Shown: positions 1-11,616 of the stretch, piece after piece
Layout: each line of letters opens with the position of its first letter
Numbering within the stretch: position 1 is the stretch's first letter
Assembly (NCBI RefSeq): GCF_023716485.1
Contig: NZ_CP092418.1
Location: 1,719,001 to 1,783,000 of the forward strand
Direction: 5' to 3'
DNA length: 64,000 nt
DNA from: Microbulbifer variabilis
Lineage (GTDB): Bacteria > Pseudomonadota > Gammaproteobacteria > Pseudomonadales > Cellvibrionaceae
Notes under the pieces: generated by a model
The model's input: only the letters and a program-made list of their open reading frames with translations
Told to the model about the DNA's origin: nothing
Database searches by the model: none
Translations under genes and position numbers: made by a program

Positions 1-1
1 G

Positions 2-433
2 CCAAAGCCTCCTAAGCTGAAGACAGCGGCAATTGAGAAACCCCAGAAACGACAGGTGCAACCTGAGCCGGTTCCGACTGTTAAGAGAGATATTGATCCC
101 GAGTTGCTTGCCTATGTCAAGCGGGAACAGAAACGTCTGAGTCTTTTACTTTCCGATAAAGAGGGGGAAAACAAACAGACTTTCCGCAATTTGCTTCTGA
201 AGCCATCTAGTGGGGGGCGTCAACCTTTTGAGTTCCTGGGGAAGAACCAGTATCGTTTAGTGGCAACAGTTCATGCTGGTCGACAGACATACAAAATCAA
301 CACTTGGAAGTTCCGTCGTACCATACCTGCAGAAGATGATGGCGAACGCTATGTTTTTATTTTTGATGCTCGGCGCCTTTCACGTCCCCGCCTAGTGATG
401 TATCCAGAATATGTCTTAGACGCTCTCAAATAG
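2..433 (+). CDS. Hypothetical protein, C-terminal part (cut by window start)
   Basis: The reading frame is open from base 2, so the gene starts outside the window; an internal GTG at 56 is not needed as a start. The visible N-terminal stretch is rich in Pro, Lys and Gln and looks like a linker. The last roughly 110 residues are a compact, basic, mixed alpha/beta-looking segment with many Arg and aromatic residues (for example RKINTW-like and FIFDARRLSRPRL stretches). I do not recognise the family. The frame ends with TAG just before a good intrinsic terminator, so this is the last gene of its transcript. The function is unknown. Confidence 0.6.
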   Translation, partial: PKPPKLKTAAIEKPQKRQVQPEPVPTVKRDIDPELLAYVKREQKRLSLLLSDKEGENKQTFRNLLLKPSSGGRQPFEFLGKNQYRLVATVHAGRQTYKINTWKFRRTIPAEDDGERYVFIFDARRLSRPRLVMYPEYVLDALK

Positions 434-460
434 GAAGTCTCAGCCTCTCAAGAGGATGCA

Positions 461-488
461 AAAAGTCCGCTCAGTGCGGGCTTTTTTA
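461..488 (+). terminator. Intrinsic terminator after the first gene
   Basis: The hairpin GTCCGC-TCAGT-GCGGGC (one G-U pair) at about 465-481 is followed by six T. A-rich sequence before it may also give some function for the convergent thpR. Confidence 0.8.
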
Positions 489-497
489 TTCTACGCT

Positions 498-1088
498 TTA
501 GTCATTTAGTAAGGGTACTTTGAGTAAGGAGTGGTAGTGGCTTTTTCCTGCCAGGGGAACACTCTCATAAAGAATGACATTTTCGACTAACACGGATGAG
601 TTTAGGTTGCGCGGTGCAATATGCTGAAATCCCTCTTTATTGCGACTGCGCGCTAAGGTGATATGGGGTCGATATTCCTGACTTTCTGGTTCCATTCCAA
701 GCTCGCCAATAAATTGCCGGCATTCCTCATGGAGTTCAGTTAAATTAGGATTTAGGGCTAATTCTACAGCAAGAATTTTGGAGTGCTGTTTTGGGAAAGG
801 GGTTAAAGAACAAACCCTACTTTGAAAACTTCCTTTGCAGTGTGCAAGCTCAATAAGTCCCTGCTTAAGCTGGGGGATTTTTTCTTTCGGAGTGCTCCCA
901 AGAAAAGCCAAGGTCAGGTGCCAGTTATTGGGGGTTGTCCAGCGTATATGGTTAGTAGTTGTGTCTTTTAGCTGCTTTTGGCACTGAGTGGTTATCTCGT
1001 CTAGGAATGCTTGTGATGCCACATCAGGTTTAATACCAATAAATAACCTGCTAGTGGATTGATCTGACAAATTTTCTTCTCTTTGCAT
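498..1088 (-). CDS. thpR: RNA 2',3'-cyclic phosphodiesterase (ThpR/LigT family)
   Basis: This 196-residue protein belongs to the 2H phosphoesterase superfamily. It has the two diagnostic HxTx tetrapeptides, HLTL near residue 57 and HITL near residue 142, which together form the active site. The start RLFIGIKP and the segment RPHITLAR are typical of ThpR. Family members hydrolyse 2',3'-cyclic phosphate RNA ends and were first described as 2'-5' RNA ligases. Length is close to the usual 175-195. It is a single gene on the minus strand, converging with the preceding terminator. The physiological substrate is not evident. The rtcB RNA ligase near 34 kb uses the same kind of RNA ends but is not linked to this gene. 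Confidence 0.88.
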   Translation of the reverse strand: MQREENLSDQSTSRLFIGIKPDVASQAFLDEITTQCQKQLKDTTTNHIRWTTPNNWHLTLAFLGSTPKEKIPQLKQGLIELAHCKGSFQSRVCSLTPFPKQHSKILAVELALNPNLTELHEECRQFIGELGMEPESQEYRPHITLARSRNKEGFQHIAPRNLNSSVLVENVILYESVPLAGKSHYHSLLKVPLLND

Positions 1089-1104
1089 TTTTTCCCTTTG
1101 GGAC

Positions 1105-1130
1105 CTTGAAATAAAACTTGTGGCCCATAC
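1105..1130 (+). promoter_or_regulatory. Candidate sigma32 promoter for ibpA
   Basis: CTTGAAA at 1105-1111 matches the sigma32 -35 element. GCCCATAC at 1123-1130 resembles the CCCCATnT -10 element. The spacer is about 12 nt from CTTGAA, slightly short. It lies about 105 bases before the small heat-shock gene, which is normally sigma32-controlled. Confidence 0.5.
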
Positions 1131-1235
1131 CTATTGAGTACGGCTGGTAGCTTTGAGTGTGAAAGTGCCCCGTTAGCAATGCTCGTGCTTATTGGCGAGC
1201 AAAATTGAATATTGCTCTGAATTGAGGATATAACT

Positions 1236-1727
1236 ATGCGTAATTTTGATTTTTCCCCTCTGTATCGATCTGCAATTGGTTTTGATCGTATGGCCAGTCT
1301 GCTGGATGCAATGAGCTCCAGTGAGCAAAAACAACCCTCATACCCTCCCTATGATATAGAACTTACTGGTGAAGATAGCTATAGAATTACTATGGCTGTG
1401 GCTGGGTTTGAGCAATCTGAACTCGATATTCAGGTTGAGCAAAATCGCTTAAGTGTGAGCGGTAAAAAACCAGAAGATATTGCACAAAGAAACTTTCTCC
1501 ATCGAGGAATTGCTGCGAGAAATTTTGAGCGACGCTTCCAGCTAGCAGATCACGTCAAAGTGACTGATGCGAAGCTTGCCAACGGCCTGCTTCATATAGA
1601 GCTGGTTAGAGAAATACCTGAAGCGATGAAGCCTCGAAAAATCCAGATCAGTGAAGGCGCTTTACTGAATCATGAGCAGGCTGAAAGCGTCACGGCGAAA
1701 AAAAAGCCTGACACGGTAGCTGCATAA
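1236..1727 (+). CDS. ibpA: Small heat-shock protein, IbpA type (Hsp20)
   Basis: A 163-residue cytoplasmic holdase chaperone. The first residues, MRNFDFSPLYRSAIGFDR, closely resemble E. coli IbpA/IbpB. The alpha-crystallin domain covers about residues 36-145 (PPYDIELTGEDSYRI, VAGF, and GLLHIELVREIPEA near the end) and is followed by the RKIQI segment, the IxI motif used in oligomer assembly. It is longer than E. coli IbpA (137) because of a Lys/Ala-rich tail ending DTVAA. A GAGGAT ribosome site precedes the ATG. The upstream sigma32-like promoter suggests heat-shock induction. The next gene starts one base after its stop, so the two are probably co-transcribed. Confidence 0.93.
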   Translation: MRNFDFSPLYRSAIGFDRMASLLDAMSSSEQKQPSYPPYDIELTGEDSYRITMAVAGFEQSELDIQVEQNRLSVSGKKPEDIAQRNFLHRGIAARNFERRFQLADHVKVTDAKLANGLLHIELVREIPEAMKPRKIQISEGALLNHEQAESVTAKKKPDTVAA

Positions 1728-1728
1728 G

Positions 1729-2382
1729 TTGACACTTTCTTGCCCCCTGTGCCGCCATCGCGCGGCACAATTCTATTATCGAGATAAATTTCGCAGTTAT
1801 TACCAATGTAATAACTGCGAATTGGTGTTTGTACCCGCAGAATATCATTTGACTCCAGTTGAAGAGCATGCCTATTACAATCTGCATGAAAATTCTATGG
1901 AGGATGAAGGGTATCGCCGTTTCCTAAGCCGTTGTGCCAAGCCCTTATTGAAAGAGCTTTCTGTTACTAGTGTGGGGCTGGATTTTGGCTGTGGACCAGC
2001 GCCATTATTGGCGCGAATTTTAGAGGAGCAGGGCCATAAAGTTGAGTTGTTTGACTGTTATTACTTCCCTGAGCGTCGGGTGCAGGAAAAAAGCTACGAC
2101 TTCATAGTGGCGACAGAAGTGGTGGAGCACTTGAGCGCGCCTGGCGATGAGTTGTCGGCTTTGTGGGCACGATTACGTGTTGGCGGTGTGCTGGCACTGA
2201 TGACCAAGCTGGTTATTTCTCGAGAACGCTTTGCCAGCTGGCATTATATTCGCGACCCAACACATATTTCCTTCTTTTGTGTTGAAACCTTTCAATGGCT
2301 GTCGCGAAAATTAGGTGCGGAACTACACTTTGCAGATAGTGATGTTATCTTCCTGAAAAAATCAGGTATTGACCCGGAATAG
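1729..2382 (+). CDS. Zinc-ribbon class I SAM-dependent methyltransferase
   Basis: A 217-residue protein. The N terminus has a CPLC...CNNC zinc-ribbon-like pair (residues 5-8 and 27-30). A Rossmann methyltransferase core follows: motif I VGLDFGCGPAP near residue 83, then FIVATEVVEHL (motif IV region) near residue 125. It resembles the Methyltransf_23 group of 'class I SAM-dependent methyltransferases' with an N-terminal Cys cluster. The substrate is unknown. The start is TTG one base after the ibpA stop. No strong Shine-Dalgarno is visible, so translational coupling is likely, and the zinc ribbon begins immediately after this start, which supports it. The 3' end overlaps the convergent GlxA-type regulator by 21 bases. 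Confidence 0.8.
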   Translation: MTLSCPLCRHRAAQFYYRDKFRSYYQCNNCELVFVPAEYHLTPVEEHAYYNLHENSMEDEGYRRFLSRCAKPLLKELSVTSVGLDFGCGPAPLLARILEEQGHKVELFDCYYFPERRVQEKSYDFIVATEVVEHLSAPGDELSALWARLRVGGVLALMTKLVISRERFASWHYIRDPTHISFFCVETFQWLSRKLGAELHFADSDVIFLKKSGIDPE

Positions 2383-3348
2383 CTTGGCTCTGACGGTGGC
2401 CCGATATTCGCTTGGTGTAGTGGCAAGGAATTTTTTGAACAGTGCAGTGAAGTGCCCCATATCCTGGTAGCCGACTTTTTCGGCAATTTCATTCACGGAT
2501 AGATTACTGGATTGCAGCAGTTCCCGAGCCATATCTACGCGAACATTTTGCAAATATTGCAGCGGTGTCTGTCCTGTAGCTAATTTAAAGCGGCGGTTGA
2601 AAGAGCGCACACTCATGTCGAACATTTGTGCCACCTCACTGAGGCGCACCTCGGTATTACAGTGCTCTTTTAGCCATGCCTGGGCCTGTACAATATCCTC
2701 GTCTGGATGTAGATGCACGGAACCTTCTGAGTAAGCAATTTCCTCAAATGGTCGGCGAATTTCATGGGAGAAGTTACGCTCCACATGACTGGCTACAGCG
2801 GCTCCATAGAGCTGGCGAATCATATGAACCGTGACATCTGCCAAGGCATTTACGCTGGCGGCACAAAAAAGTTTGTCAGCCTGAGTGATAAAATACTGGC
2901 GCTTCAATTTAACTTTTGGGTAGTCCGCGCTGAACTGGTCGAAATAGTGCCAGTGTGTAGTGGCGGGTTTGCCATCAAGGAGGCCTGCTTCGGCTAGAAA
3001 GCAAACTCCAGTACCCACGGCGTTGATCGCAGCTCCACCTTCGGCCTGGCTCCGTAGCCATCTTAAAAGCTTTCCACTGCGCTTCAGGGCTGGGCGGGGA
3101 TTGCGCCAAAGCGCAGGAATGTAGATCAAGTCGCTGTCTGGTGCCTCTTCCAAAGACACGTCAGGTTGAAAGGTAAAGCCGCAGCGGGTTTTTACCGCTT
3201 GTCCATCTACGCTGGCTGTTACTAGGCGCAAGGGCTCTGCCAGCCTTTCCACTCGGGCGCGGCTTTCGGCACCGCGCAGCATTTCTAAGGGCAGAACTGT
3301 GCCGGTGGCCAGCATTTGATCAATCAGAAGAAAGGTAACCGTTCGCAT
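2362..3348 (-). CDS. GlxA-family transcriptional regulator (DJ-1/PfpI + AraC HTH)
   Basis: A regulator of 328 residues from the chosen ATG at 3348 (MRTVTFLLID). The N-terminal half is a DJ-1/PfpI amidotransferase-like sensor fold, with VGTGVCFLAEAG at the nucleophile-elbow position. The C-terminal ~100 residues are two AraC-type helix-turn-helix motifs (LSEVAQMFDMSVRSFNRRF and LSVNEIAEKVGYQDMGHFTALF). A longer frame begins at 3453 but would leave only 33 bases to the divergent fabY start. The shorter start begins exactly at the PfpI domain and leaves about 137 bases for divergent promoters. GlxA-like regulators often control nitrogen or amine catabolism. Here control of fabY is possible from the divergent arrangement, but that is inference. 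Confidence 0.82.
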   Translation of the reverse strand: MRTVTFLLIDQMLATGTVLPLEMLRGAESRARVERLAEPLRLVTASVDGQAVKTRCGFTFQPDVSLEEAPDSDLIYIPALWRNPRPALKRSGKLLRWLRSQAEGGAAINAVGTGVCFLAEAGLLDGKPATTHWHYFDQFSADYPKVKLKRQYFITQADKLFCAASVNALADVTVHMIRQLYGAAVASHVERNFSHEIRRPFEEIAYSEGSVHLHPDEDIVQAQAWLKEHCNTEVRLSEVAQMFDMSVRSFNRRFKLATGQTPLQYLQNVRVDMARELLQSSNLSVNEIAEKVGYQDMGHFTALFKKFLATTPSEYRATVRAKLFRVNT

Positions 3349-3485
3349 TACATACTCAGGCGGGGTTGCGCCATTGGCCAAAACACTCAATTTTGCTGGC
3401 CAGTATGCCCATAACTGGACGGAATCGCCAGCCCCTACACTCCCAAATATCAAATTTGTAGTGTTTAGCTTGGCTGGAGGTCAGG

Positions 3486-5342
3486 ATGCAGCGCCTTCCC
3501 GTAATTACCGCGTTCGGTGGTTTTAACCCTGCAGGACGCAGCTCCTTTCACCGGGGCTATGCCCGCATGGTGCTCGACAAACTCGGACAGAGGGAGCGGA
3601 CTGATACGCTTTCTGATCTCGCCGCATTGATGGGGTTGCGTACAGGCGTCGAGGCCAAAGGCCCCCTCGAGTCAGCGCTGGAGGAAAAGGTTCTCAAGGG
3701 CACCTTGGTGCGAGAATTGGAAGCGCGAATCTACGATTATCACAGGTGTCATTTTCACCAGGCGGCGAATCTTTCAAATCCCGCTGGTATTTCTTTTGAG
3801 ATTTCTACCCGCCAACTGCCCCATCCACTGCCAGAAGGATGGCAAGTGGAGACTATTGGTAGTGGCAGGGTTCGTGTGGCTACATCAAGTTTGTCAGTCA
3901 TGCTGGATAGCTTTCGCGAGATCCCAGTGGGGGCGGCAGGACAGCTGCCCACAGGCTTTGAGCCTGGTGAGCTTTACAATTCCCGATTCCACCCGAGGGG
4001 ATTGCAGTTGGCAGTGTTGGGTGCATCTGATGCTGTTCTCTCTATGGGGGTGGATTGGCAGGATGTTGTTGCTGCAGCTGGTCCCGGTAATATTTCTGTT
4101 TACGCCTCCTCAGCCATGAGCCAACTCGACCCCTATGGAAACGGAGGCTTGATGCAGTCCCGCTTGCGCGGTTCCAGGGTTAGCTCCAAGCAGTTGGCGC
4201 TTGGGCTGAATAGTATGCCGGCAGACTTTGTGAACGCCTATGTATTGGGTAATGTTGGATCTACTGGGGCGGTTACCGGAGCTTGTGCGAGCTATTTGTA
4301 CAATTTGCGCGCAGGGGTAGAGGATATTCGCAGTGGTCGGGCCAGGGTGGCCGTTGTTGGTGCTACTGAAGCGCCATTGGTTCCCGAGATTGTTGATGGT
4401 TACTCAACCATGGGAGCGCTTGCTACCACTGAAAATCTGCGAAAGATTTCTTCGGGCGAAGTGGACTTCCGCCGCACTAGTCGCCCGTTTGGGGAGAATT
4501 GCGGTTTTACTTTGGGGGAGGGTACCCAGTGGGCCATCTTAATGGATGACGCTTTGGCTGTTGAACTGGGGGCGAGTGTCCACGGTGCGGTTACAGGGGT
4601 GTATATCAATGCTGATGGCTTCAAAAAGTCGATTTCCGCACCGGGGCCAGGTAATTATCTAACGATGGCCAGGGCGATGGCGGAGTCGAAAGCTATTGTC
4701 GGGGATAAAAGTCTGAAGAAGCGCAGTTTTGTTCAGGCCCATGGATCTAGCACACCGCAAAATCGCGTAACAGAGTCTGCGATTCTCGATCGTTTGGCTT
4801 CCGTTTTTGGTGTGCAGGAATGGCCGGTTTGTGCTGTTAAAGCTTATCTTGGGCACACGATAGCGGTGGCGAGTGGTGACCAGTTAATTTCGACCCTGGG
4901 AGTTTTTGATAGGGGAATTTTACCGGGTATCGTCACGATTGACAGAGTGGCAGATGATGTTCACCAGAATAACCTGCAGATCTCTTGTGAGCATGTGGAG
5001 AGGGATCCCGCTTCACTGGATCTCGCTTTCCTGAATTCTAAAGGTTTTGGGGGGAATAATGCGACTGCGGCTGTACTCTCTCCTCACTTGACCCGCTCAA
5101 TGCTGGAAAAACGCTATGGGTCAAAAAAGATGCTTGCTCATCATAGAAAAAATGAGTCTGTCGTGGAGCTTGCTGTAGCGTACGATGAAAAAGCAAGCAG
5201 GGGAGATTTACAAACTATCTACCGTTTTGGAGAGGGACTGGTAGATGATGCTCAAATAGGTCTTTCTGTCGATAAGGTCTCATTTCCAGGGTTTCCTCCT
5301 GTAGAACTCGATGTTGATAACCCCTTTACCGATATGGTTTAA
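3486..5342 (+). CDS. fabY: Beta-ketoacyl-ACP synthase, FabY type
   Basis: A 618-residue thiolase-fold condensing enzyme. The start (LPVITAFGGFNPAGRSSFHRGY) and length match FabY (PA5174) of Pseudomonas aeruginosa, the ketoacyl synthase that starts fatty acid synthesis there in place of FabH. A Cys-His-His active site is visible: Cys267 in GACASYLYNL, His419 in QAHGSS and His457 in YLGHTIAVASG. The C-terminal LNSKGFGGNNAT is the usual glycine-rich segment. The roughly 200 extra N-terminal residues compared with FabF are typical of this subfamily. It is divergent from a GlxA-type regulator and followed, 93 bases on, by an XRE-cupin regulator. Family assignment is strong; the initiating role is inferred from the Pseudomonas protein. 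Confidence 0.85.
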   Translation: MQRLPVITAFGGFNPAGRSSFHRGYARMVLDKLGQRERTDTLSDLAALMGLRTGVEAKGPLESALEEKVLKGTLVRELEARIYDYHRCHFHQAANLSNPAGISFEISTRQLPHPLPEGWQVETIGSGRVRVATSSLSVMLDSFREIPVGAAGQLPTGFEPGELYNSRFHPRGLQLAVLGASDAVLSMGVDWQDVVAAAGPGNISVYASSAMSQLDPYGNGGLMQSRLRGSRVSSKQLALGLNSMPADFVNAYVLGNVGSTGAVTGACASYLYNLRAGVEDIRSGRARVAVVGATEAPLVPEIVDGYSTMGALATTENLRKISSGEVDFRRTSRPFGENCGFTLGEGTQWAILMDDALAVELGASVHGAVTGVYINADGFKKSISAPGPGNYLTMARAMAESKAIVGDKSLKKRSFVQAHGSSTPQNRVTESAILDRLASVFGVQEWPVCAVKAYLGHTIAVASGDQLISTLGVFDRGILPGIVTIDRVADDVHQNNLQISCEHVERDPASLDLAFLNSKGFGGNNATAAVLSPHLTRSMLEKRYGSKKMLAHHRKNESVVELAVAYDEKASRGDLQTIYRFGEGLVDDAQIGLSVDKVSFPGFPPVELDVDNPFTDMV

Positions 5343-5435
5343 AAGGCCCGTGCATCGGTAATGTATGATGCTTAAAATTTTTCCTGCCAATTAAGGGGGA
5401 GACCTCCTTTGGCAGTTGGCGGAGTGAGAGATTCA

Positions 5436-6065
5436 ATGTCAGACATGGATGTTTGTAGTGAAGTTAGTGATGCCGGGGATCTAGGTGCCCGGCTGAAGCT
5501 GGTGCGAAAAATTTATGGGATTTCCCAGCGACAACTTGCGCGGCAAGCGGGCGTTACCAATGCCACTGTGTCTTTTATAGAGCAGGGTCGGGTCAGCCCA
5601 TCTGTGGGATCGCTTGAGAAGATATTGAATAGTGTGCCCATGTCTCTGGCTGAGTTTTTCTCCCTGGAACTTGCCGAGCCAGAACAAATTTTTTTTCGCG
5701 CCAATGAAATGCCCGATATTGGTAATGGTCGGGTTTTCTGTCATTTGCTCGGCGGCTCCCGCCAGGGTCGCGCCATGACAATCCTTCGTAAAGTGTTTCC
5801 CGCTGGGCAGGATACCGGTTCAGGCCAATTGCTACTCAATGGGGAGGTGGGGGGGATTGTTATTGCTGGAGAGTTGGAGGTTACAGCAGGATCAGAGTTT
5901 GCCCTGCTAGAGGAGGGGGATGGTTATTACTTAAATGCCCGGCGCCCACATCGCTTCCGCAACCCCGGAAGTATTGACTGTGTGGTTTTCAGTGCCGTGG
6001 CTGCCACTCCCTCATCGAATATTTCCTGCGCTTCCCGTCCAAACGAGCCTTTCTATAAAGGGTGA
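5436..6065 (+). CDS. XRE-family regulator with C-terminal cupin domain (PuuR-like)
   Basis: A 209-residue protein from ATG 5436. The N-terminal helix-turn-helix (residues ~16-70: LGARLKLVRKIYGISQRQLA, VTNATVSFIEQGRVSPS) is followed by a cupin_2 beta-barrel with VGGIVIAGELEV and GDGYYLNARRPHRFRNPG. This architecture is that of PuuR and SutR-like repressors, where the cupin is thought to bind a small ligand. A TTG nine codons upstream could also start, but GGAG at 5421 fits the ATG. A hairpin terminator follows. The ligand and targets are unknown. Its neighbours suggest a link to fatty-acid or amine metabolism, but the sequence does not settle this. Confidence 0.82.
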   Translation: MSDMDVCSEVSDAGDLGARLKLVRKIYGISQRQLARQAGVTNATVSFIEQGRVSPSVGSLEKILNSVPMSLAEFFSLELAEPEQIFFRANEMPDIGNGRVFCHLLGGSRQGRAMTILRKVFPAGQDTGSGQLLLNGEVGGIVIAGELEVTAGSEFALLEEGDGYYLNARRPHRFRNPGSIDCVVFSAVAATPSSNISCASRPNEPFYKG

Positions 6066-6123
6066 TTTGCGCCACCGTGCTGAAAAGGTGGATTGATCCG
6101 CGATAGACTGGCTCCGCCTGTGT

Positions 6124-6155
6124 AACCAGCCTGTGAGATATGGCTGGTTGTTTTC
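6124..6155 (+). terminator. Hairpin terminator before fadBA
   Basis: A perfect 8-bp stem, AACCAGCC and GGCTGGTT around a 10-base loop, is followed by GTTTTC. It separates the XRE-cupin gene from the fad promoter. Confidence 0.6.
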
Positions 6156-6199
6156 TGTACTTTGGCGCTCTTGGTGCCAGTTCTTTTGTAAGAAATAGT

Positions 6200-6230
6200 A
6201 TTCAAACAATCGTTTGAATCTGGCTATACT
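6200..6230 (+). promoter_or_regulatory. fadBA promoter with PsrA-like operator
   Basis: A perfect palindrome ATTCAAAC-AATC-GTTTGAAT occupies 6200-6219. TATACT, a good -10 element, follows at 6225-6230. TTCAAA at 6201-6206, inside the palindrome, is the only -35-like hexamer at about the right spacing. The core CAAAC-N4-GTTTG matches the site described for PsrA, the TetR-type repressor that is released by long-chain acyl-CoA/fatty acid in Pseudomonas and controls fadBA there. A repressor bound here would cover the promoter. No PsrA gene is in the window. Confidence 0.72.
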
Positions 6231-6344
6231 ACGGCTGACCATATTGGGCCAAAGTGTCACCGCACCCTGCGGGGCGGCCCTTGGTTGCAAAAAAATTCCG
6301 ACCCCGGGTCCAGGATTGCGGCCCAGAATAAAAGAGGTCAATCA

Positions 6345-9688
<3,344 letters not shown>

Positions 9689-9704
9689 TCTCCCGCACCC
9701 CACA

Positions 9705-9732
9705 AAAGGCGCCTTTCTGGCGCCTTTTTTAT
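9705..9732 (+). terminator. Intrinsic terminator of fadBA
   Basis: The hairpin AAAGGCGCC-TTTCT-GGCGCCTTT is followed by a long T run. Confidence 0.92.
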
Positions 9733-9749
9733 TTTTTTTCAGTAAAGTG

Positions 9750-9778
9750 TTGATGCCTTTAAAATGCTGTGGCACAAT
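9750..9778 (+). promoter_or_regulatory. Promoter of tRNA-Leu
   Basis: TTGATG (9750-9755), a 17-base spacer and CACAAT (9773-9778) are followed by the C-rich stretch CTGCACCCC, a discriminator-like region common at stable-RNA promoters. The predicted start is about 70 bases before the tRNA. Confidence 0.55.
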
Positions 9779-9857
9779 CTGCACCCCTTGTCGCGATGAG
9801 GTCTTAAAAAAGATCGAAACCCTATATATATCAATGGGTTAGCGGTAAGAGAGTTTC

Positions 9858-9942
<85 letters not shown>

Positions 9943-9955
9943 AATCAAAAACCTT

Positions 9956-10002
9956 GAAGTCCGTGTGACTTACCCTGGAGGGGTGGGTGCGGGCTTCTTG
10001 TG
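9956..10002 (+). terminator. Possible terminator after tRNA-Leu
   Basis: GAAGTCCG and CGGGCTTC (one G-U pair) flank a 26-base loop that itself holds a small ACCC/GGGT hairpin; TTGTGT follows. The T run is poor, so this is a weak call. Confidence 0.35.
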
Positions 10003-10125
10003 TATTTGGCGGAAGCTCAAAATCTTGTTTTGATGTTTCCCCATGAGGTTGCTGACTAAGTCTCGGTGACCCGGTATTCGTTGGCGCTGCGGCGCGATTA
10101 AAGAGATAGTCTCACGAGGATAAAC

Positions 10126-11439
10126 ATGCAGGTTTCCATCGAAACTACTTCCGGTCTGGAGCGTCGCTTAACGGTCAACTTGCCGGCGGAAGTCGTCGAT
10201 AAAGAAGTGGACAAGCGCCTTCAGCAGGCGGCTAAGACTGTTCGTATAAACGGTTTCCGCAAAGGCAAGGTGCCGATGAAAGTTGTGCGTCAGCGCTTTG
10301 GTGCCGGCGTTCGCCAGGAAGTGCTCGGCGAGGTTATGAGCCGTTCCTTCTACGATGCGGTTCAGCAGGAAGAAGTTAAGCCTGCCGGTCAGCCAAGCAT
10401 TGAGGCAAAGCAAACTGCAGCTGGCGAGAATCTGGAATACGTCGCCACTTTTGAAGTTTATCCAGAAGTAGAATTGGCCGACCTGGCTGAGGTTAGCGTT
10501 GAGCGTCCAGTTGCAGAAGTAACTGATGCGGATGTTAACAATATGGTTGATGTGCTGCGCAAACAACAGTCTTCCTGGAAGGATACCAAGCGCAAGGCAC
10601 AAAAAGGTGATCGTGTTGTGATCAACTTCTTGGGCCGTAAAGATGGTGAAGAGTTTGAGGGCGGTAAGGCCGAAGGTCACCAGTTGGTACTGGGCTCCGG
10701 CCAGATGATCCCCGGTTTTGAGGAAGGTATCCTCGGCATGAAGCCCGGTGAAGAGAAAGATCTGGACCTGACCTTCCCTGAAGACTACCAAGCTGAAGAG
10801 CTACGTGGTGCTGCGGTAACCTTCAATATTAAAGTTACCTCTTCTGAAAAGCCTGAGCTGCCCGAGCTGAATGAAGAATTCTTCGCGGCATATGGTGTTC
10901 AGGAGGGTGGAGAAGAGAAGTTCCGCGAAGAAGTTCGCGGTAACATGGAGCGTGAGCTGAAAAACGCAGCGCTGAACAAGGTTAAAACCCAGGTGATGGA
11001 CCAGTTGTTTGAACAGCACCCGGTCGAATTGCCTTCTGCCCTGGTCGCAGGTGAGGTTAGCACTCTGCGTGGACAAATGGTTCAGCAGTTTGGTGGCCAG
11101 ATCAAAGCTGAAGATGCTGAGCGTATGTTGCCGGACACTATGTTCGAAGATCAGGCCAAGCGTCGTGTAGTTCTAGGCCTTGTTGTTGGTGAGATCGTTA
11201 AGAAAAACGAACTGTCTGTAGATGCAGACCTGGTGAAGGCTAAGGTTGAGGAACTGGCTTCTACCTACCAGCAACCGGAAGAAGTGGTTGAATACTACTA
11301 CAATAACCGCGAGCTGCTCTCTGGAGTTGAATCGGTAGTTCTGGAAGATCAGGTTGTGGACTTTGTACTGAAGTCTGCAAAAGTCGAAGAAGTTAAAAGT
11401 ACTTATGACGACGTGATCAAGCCGCAGAAGCAGGGTTAA
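10126..11439 (+). CDS. tig: Trigger factor (ribosome-associated chaperone/PPIase)
   Basis: A 437-residue protein (E. coli Tig is 432). The N-terminal ribosome-binding domain carries the signature GFRKGKVPMKVVRQRFG near residues 44-60. A FKBP-type prolyl isomerase domain spans about residues 150-245 (GDRVVINFLGRKDGEEFEGG, GMKPGEEKDLDLTFPEDY). A long helical chaperone domain makes up the rest. It binds nascent chains at the ribosomal tunnel exit. A GAGGAT site precedes the ATG. It is followed by clpP, clpX and lon, the classical order. Confidence 0.97.
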   Translation: MQVSIETTSGLERRLTVNLPAEVVDKEVDKRLQQAAKTVRINGFRKGKVPMKVVRQRFGAGVRQEVLGEVMSRSFYDAVQQEEVKPAGQPSIEAKQTAAGENLEYVATFEVYPEVELADLAEVSVERPVAEVTDADVNNMVDVLRKQQSSWKDTKRKAQKGDRVVINFLGRKDGEEFEGGKAEGHQLVLGSGQMIPGFEEGILGMKPGEEKDLDLTFPEDYQAEELRGAAVTFNIKVTSSEKPELPELNEEFFAAYGVQEGGEEKFREEVRGNMERELKNAALNKVKTQVMDQLFEQHPVELPSALVAGEVSTLRGQMVQQFGGQIKAEDAERMLPDTMFEDQAKRRVVLGLVVGEIVKKNELSVDADLVKAKVEELASTYQQPEEVVEYYYNNRELLSGVESVVLEDQVVDFVLKSAKVEEVKSTYDDVIKPQKQG

Positions 11440-11456
11440 TTATCCCTTTATCTCCG

Positions 11457-11495
11457 AATGCATTGGCGCCCGCTTCAGTCGGGCGTCGTTGCATC
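11457..11495 (+). terminator. Hairpin between tig and clpP
   Basis: CGCCCG-CTTCAGT-CGGGCG is nested in a weaker outer pairing (ATGCA/TGCAT) and followed by a T/C-rich stretch, CTCCTTCCTTTTT. It could terminate or attenuate the tig transcript. Confidence 0.55.
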
Positions 11496-11616
11496 TCCTT
11501 CCTTTTTACCGGCTGGCTTTATCCTGCCTGACCGGTTAAGCTCTGAAAACCTAATTTTCAGCACGGGCGCCTAGCGCTTGCATGCTGGCCTGCCGAACAC
11601 GCCACAAAAGGAAGCA

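Noticed and set aside
10168-10791. A 207-codon frame antisense to tig
   Set aside because: Shadow of the tig reading frame.
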